8,291 bases of DNA, taken from the NCBI GenBank assembly GCA_009697495.1, contig SHUN01000105.1, forward strand, positions 1 to 8,291. The letters run 5' to 3'. The DNA is from Bryobacterales bacterium. Its GTDB lineage: Bacteria; Acidobacteriota; Terriglobia; Bryobacterales; Bryobacteraceae. Below the pieces are notes generated by a model. It had not been told where the DNA came from, searched no databases, and worked only from the letters and a program-made list of their open reading frames with translations. Below are positions 6,999-8,291 of the stretch, in pieces. Position numbers and translations under genes: made by a program. How positions within the stretch are numbered: the first letter of the stretch is position 1; each line of letters opens with the position of its first letter.

Positions 6999-7055
6999 GT
7001 GAAGTTCTACTTCGACGAAGATTCGGCTCAGCATCGGCTGATCGCGGCGTTTCGT
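6999..7055 (+). pseudogene. N-terminal stub of a DUF5615 PIN-like toxin
   Basis: GTG 6999 begins 3 nt after the end of the DUF433 frame and reads VKFYFDEDSAQHRLIAAFR. This is the opening of DUF5615 proteins, with the acidic D-E-D of the PIN-like active site. The family normally runs about 110 residues; here the similarity stops after about 19, and the reading frame runs on without a stop into the MntA gene. The remaining acidic residues of the nuclease are absent, so there can be no toxin activity. The match is short and rests partly on the DUF433 neighbour. The right limit is approximate. Confidence 0.62.
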
Positions 7056-7085
7056 ATCCTCTCGGAATTGTCGCACAATAGAGAC

Positions 7086-7379
7086 ATGGTCACCCTGGAC
7101 ACATTGCGCGCGAAACAACGGGAGGACATCCTGCGCCTCGCCGAGCGGCGCGGCGCCCATAGCCTGCGCGTGTTCGGCTCCGTGGCCCGCGGTGAAGCCA
7201 ATGAGCGCAGCGACCTCGACTTGCTGGTCGCATGGGAGCCGGGCCGGAGTTTGATGGACCACGCCGGGTTGGTTCAAGATCTCCAGGAGTTGCTCGGGAT
7301 GAGGGTGCACCTTGGGACTGAGAAGTCGCTCCACTGGTACGTGCGCGACCGGATCCTTCGAGAGGCCACGCCACTGTGA
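7086..7379 (+). CDS. mntA: MntA-like nucleotidyltransferase antitoxin, intact
   Basis: The 97-residue minimal nucleotidyltransferase carries the signature RVFGSVARGEANERSDLDLLV (about 33-53): G-S, then S-D-x-D with the two metal-binding Asp residues. MntA proteins inactivate their partner HEPN toxin by adding AMP units to a Tyr in its RX4HXY motif. ATG 7086 is chosen because MVTLDTLRAKQREDI is a normal MNT start; a longer frame from GTG 6999 would add the DUF5615 stub. The stop overlaps the HEPN start (GTGA), the standard mntA-hepT layout. No damage is visible, but the partner toxin is frameshifted. Confidence 0.88.
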   Translation: MVTLDTLRAKQREDILRLAERRGAHSLRVFGSVARGEANERSDLDLLVAWEPGRSLMDHAGLVQDLQELLGMRVHLGTEKSLHWYVRDRILREATPL

Positions 7380-7703
7380 AGGACGACCGGCTGTACCTGC
7401 ATCACATTCTGGAGCGCTGCCATCGAATCACCCGCTTCATTGAGCCCGGCAGAGAGGCGTTCATGGCGTCGGAAGAAATGCAGGACGCCGTGTTCGCAAC
7501 ATCGAAGTGATCGGAGAGGCGGCCGTCTGAACCAACTGGACTGGAAGGCCATCTGCGGCATGCGCGACGTCCTAATTCACGACTACATCGGTGTCGACCT
7601 TGACGAGGTGTGGAACGTCGTTTCATCCCGCCTACCTGAACTGCAGGCGGTATTGGAGCAGTTCTTGGCGGGCGAAGGCCAAGTGTTCGCACCGCCTTCA
7701 TGA
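7376..7703 (+). pseudogene. Frameshifted HEPN-domain toxin gene (hepT-like)
   Basis: HepT toxins are HEPN RNases. GTG 7376 reads KDDRLYLHHILERCHRITRF and continues through SEEMQDAVF, then drifts into a wrong frame ending at TGA 7508-7510. Shifting one frame from 7495 restores RNIEVIGEAA, consistent with loss of a single C. A second change at about 7525-7530, with loss of roughly 15 residues, leads to a third frame. That frame reads LDWKAICGMRDVLIHDYIGVD and runs to TGA 7701-7703. The active-site motif RX4HXY (RDVLIHDY) is intact, but it is out of frame with the N-terminal helices. No single frame encodes a complete HEPN fold. Missing lengths are estimated from memory of the family. Confidence 0.83.
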
Positions 7704-7733
7704 CATTTCCATCACATCTGATTCGTGTTCGTG

Positions 7734-7761
7734 GGACGCGGGGCGGGTTCCGCCAACGTCC
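7734..7761. terminator. Hairpin between converging genes, weak terminator candidate
   Basis: An outer stem GGACG (7734-7738)/CGTCC (7757-7761) and an inner stem GGCGG (7742-7746)/CCGCC (7750-7754) form a two-part hairpin with a small internal loop. It lies between the end of the HEPN remnant and the end of the minus-strand brnA gene, where a bidirectional terminator would be useful. There is no T-run on either side. Confidence 0.3.
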
Positions 7762-7777
7762 GCGGCCGTCGTTCCAT

Positions 7778-8122
7778 TCAACGGTTCTTGAGGCGATGCT
7801 CAGCGTCCATTACGTTTGCCAAAATCGCGTTGATCCGGCTCAGATGCCCCGGCCCTTTGGATTTCAGCCAAGTGAGCACTTCATTCTGGACACGAAGCGA
7901 TATGAGTGTGGTCTTCGAACGCAACCGGTAAGGAACCATTTCGGCTAGCTGCTCATCGGTGAAGGGAGGAATGTCGGAAACGCCGATCGCAGAATCTGGT
8001 TTCTTGGCCAAGCGGTCGAGCCGGTCCCGCTGCTGCTTGGTGAGTGGCCTATTGAAAATGCGCTCGGCTTTCACACGGACGAGCTTTCCTTGCTGAGAGG
8101 ATGCGGATGATTTCTTCGCCAT
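7778..8122 (-). CDS. brnA: BrnA-like antitoxin, orphan
   Basis: The 114-residue protein has a basic, low-complexity N-terminus. The BrnA-type core follows: VSDIPPFTDEQLAEMVPYR (48-66), then ISLRVQNEVLTWLKSKGPGHLSRINAIL (about 74-101), a ribbon-helix-helix DNA-binding segment with the K-G-P-G-x-x-x-R-I-N signature. BrnA neutralises the RNase toxin BrnT and represses the operon. brnT normally lies immediately upstream of brnA, but the 93 nt upstream (8123-8215) hold no coding trace of it and then run into a divergent gene. AGGGAG (minus strand, 8135-8130) sits 7 nt before ATG 8122, supporting this start. The frame is undamaged. It may be a solo regulator, or its toxin may lie elsewhere. Confidence 0.8.
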   Translation of the reverse strand: MAKKSSASSQQGKLVRVKAERIFNRPLTKQQRDRLDRLAKKPDSAIGVSDIPPFTDEQLAEMVPYRLRSKTTLISLRVQNEVLTWLKSKGPGHLSRINAILANVMDAEHRLKNR

Positions 8123-8215
8123 CGTTCGACTCCCTGCAACTGGCTTTCGCGCTTGCGGCGGAACCAGGTTTGATTGCTATGGTTAAATGGATGTTGCTGT
8201 GGAGAGGATGACGGA
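8123..8215. promoter_or_regulatory. Divergent intergenic region between brnA and an ATPase gene
   Basis: These 93 nt must contain the start signals for both divergent genes unless the transcripts begin within coding sequence. Only the ribosome binding sites are clear: AGGGAG on the minus strand and GGAGAGG (8201-8207) on the plus strand. An AT-richer patch around 8169-8190 is the likeliest promoter location, but no confident -35/-10 pair was found. Confidence 0.3.
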
Positions 8216-8291
8216 TTGTACCTGGACAAGATCTCGCTGAAGGATATTCGGGGGTTTGAGAATCTGGAGTTTTCGTTGAAGCGGCCGGATG
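8216..8291 (+). CDS. N-terminus of an AAA/SMC-like ATPase, cut by the window end
   Basis: From TTG 8216 the frame is open to the edge and reads YLDKISLKDIRGFENLEFSL. This is the typical first strand-helix-strand of AAA_21/AAA_23-type ATPases (RecF/OLD-like), in which 'I-x-N-I-R-x-F' precedes the Walker A loop; Walker A would lie just beyond the window. GGAGAGG at 8201-8207, 8 nt upstream, supports the unusual TTG start; the nearby ATG at 8208 opens a frame that stops after 10 codons. Many such ATPases act in defence or DNA repair, but 25 residues do not allow a specific role. It is transcribed away from brnA. Confidence 0.6.
   Translation, partial: MYLDKISLKDIRGFENLEFSLKRPD

Noticed and set aside
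6048..7703. Stop-codon recoding (for example TGA read as Trp) instead of pseudogenes
   Set aside because: The interrupted genes involve TGA, TAA and TAG as well as frameshifts and deletions, and the intact genes nearby use TGA and TAA as normal stops.
7700..7948. Plus-strand open frames opposite brnA
   Set aside because: No domain, start signal or family resemblance; the minus-strand BrnA frame with a good ribosome binding site explains the sequence.
8208..8240. ATG 8208 as the start of the divergent ATPase gene
   Set aside because: That frame stops after 10 codons; the TTG at 8216 opens the frame with the ATPase N-terminal pattern and has better ribosome binding site spacing.
1..8291. CRISPR array, tRNA, rRNA, insertion sequence or transposase
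   Set aside because: No regularly spaced repeats, no tRNA-like cloverleaf or rRNA stretch, and no transposase motif or terminal inverted repeats were seen.

Overview
The window looks like chromosomal DNA of a GC-rich bacterium, most plausibly an acidobacterium of the Solibacter/Bryobacter type. That placement is an inference from the style of the proteins, the high-GC codon use with many G-ending codons, and the gene set; nothing in the window proves it.

Layout. Positions 1-444 hold a decayed minus-strand gene for a secreted SIMPL (DUF541) protein, ending at a 15-bp palindrome. Positions 471-5984 hold a compact plus-strand operon of six intact genes: mazG, a GNAT acyltransferase, a MenC/N-succinylamino acid racemase-type enolase, an EamA exporter, an MFS exporter and an SDR of the pteridine-reductase type. 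Every junction overlaps (4, 1, 4, 1 and about 8 nt), so translation is probably coupled. The GNAT-MenC pair resembles the N-succinyltransferase/N-succinylamino acid racemase pair that converts D- to L-amino acids in Geobacillus. The racemase reading of the enolase is therefore at least as likely as a menaquinone role.

Positions 5985-8122 are an accessory stretch packed with toxin-antitoxin modules, all damaged. In order they are: a HigB-like toxin fossil followed by an intact HigA-like antitoxin; a DUF433 antitoxin with a premature stop followed by an N-terminal stub of its DUF5615 PIN-like toxin; an intact MntA nucleotidyltransferase antitoxin followed by a frameshifted HEPN toxin; and an intact BrnA antitoxin on the minus strand with no BrnT. 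No intact toxin remains, while three antitoxins are still open.

Positions 8216-8291 carry the first 25 codons of a divergent gene that looks like an AAA/SMC-type ATPase, cut by the window edge.

I found no new biological system. The strongest unusual signal is the cluster of toxin fossils beside surviving antitoxins; the next is the GNAT-racemase pair in the operon. No RNA gene, CRISPR array or insertion sequence could be supported.
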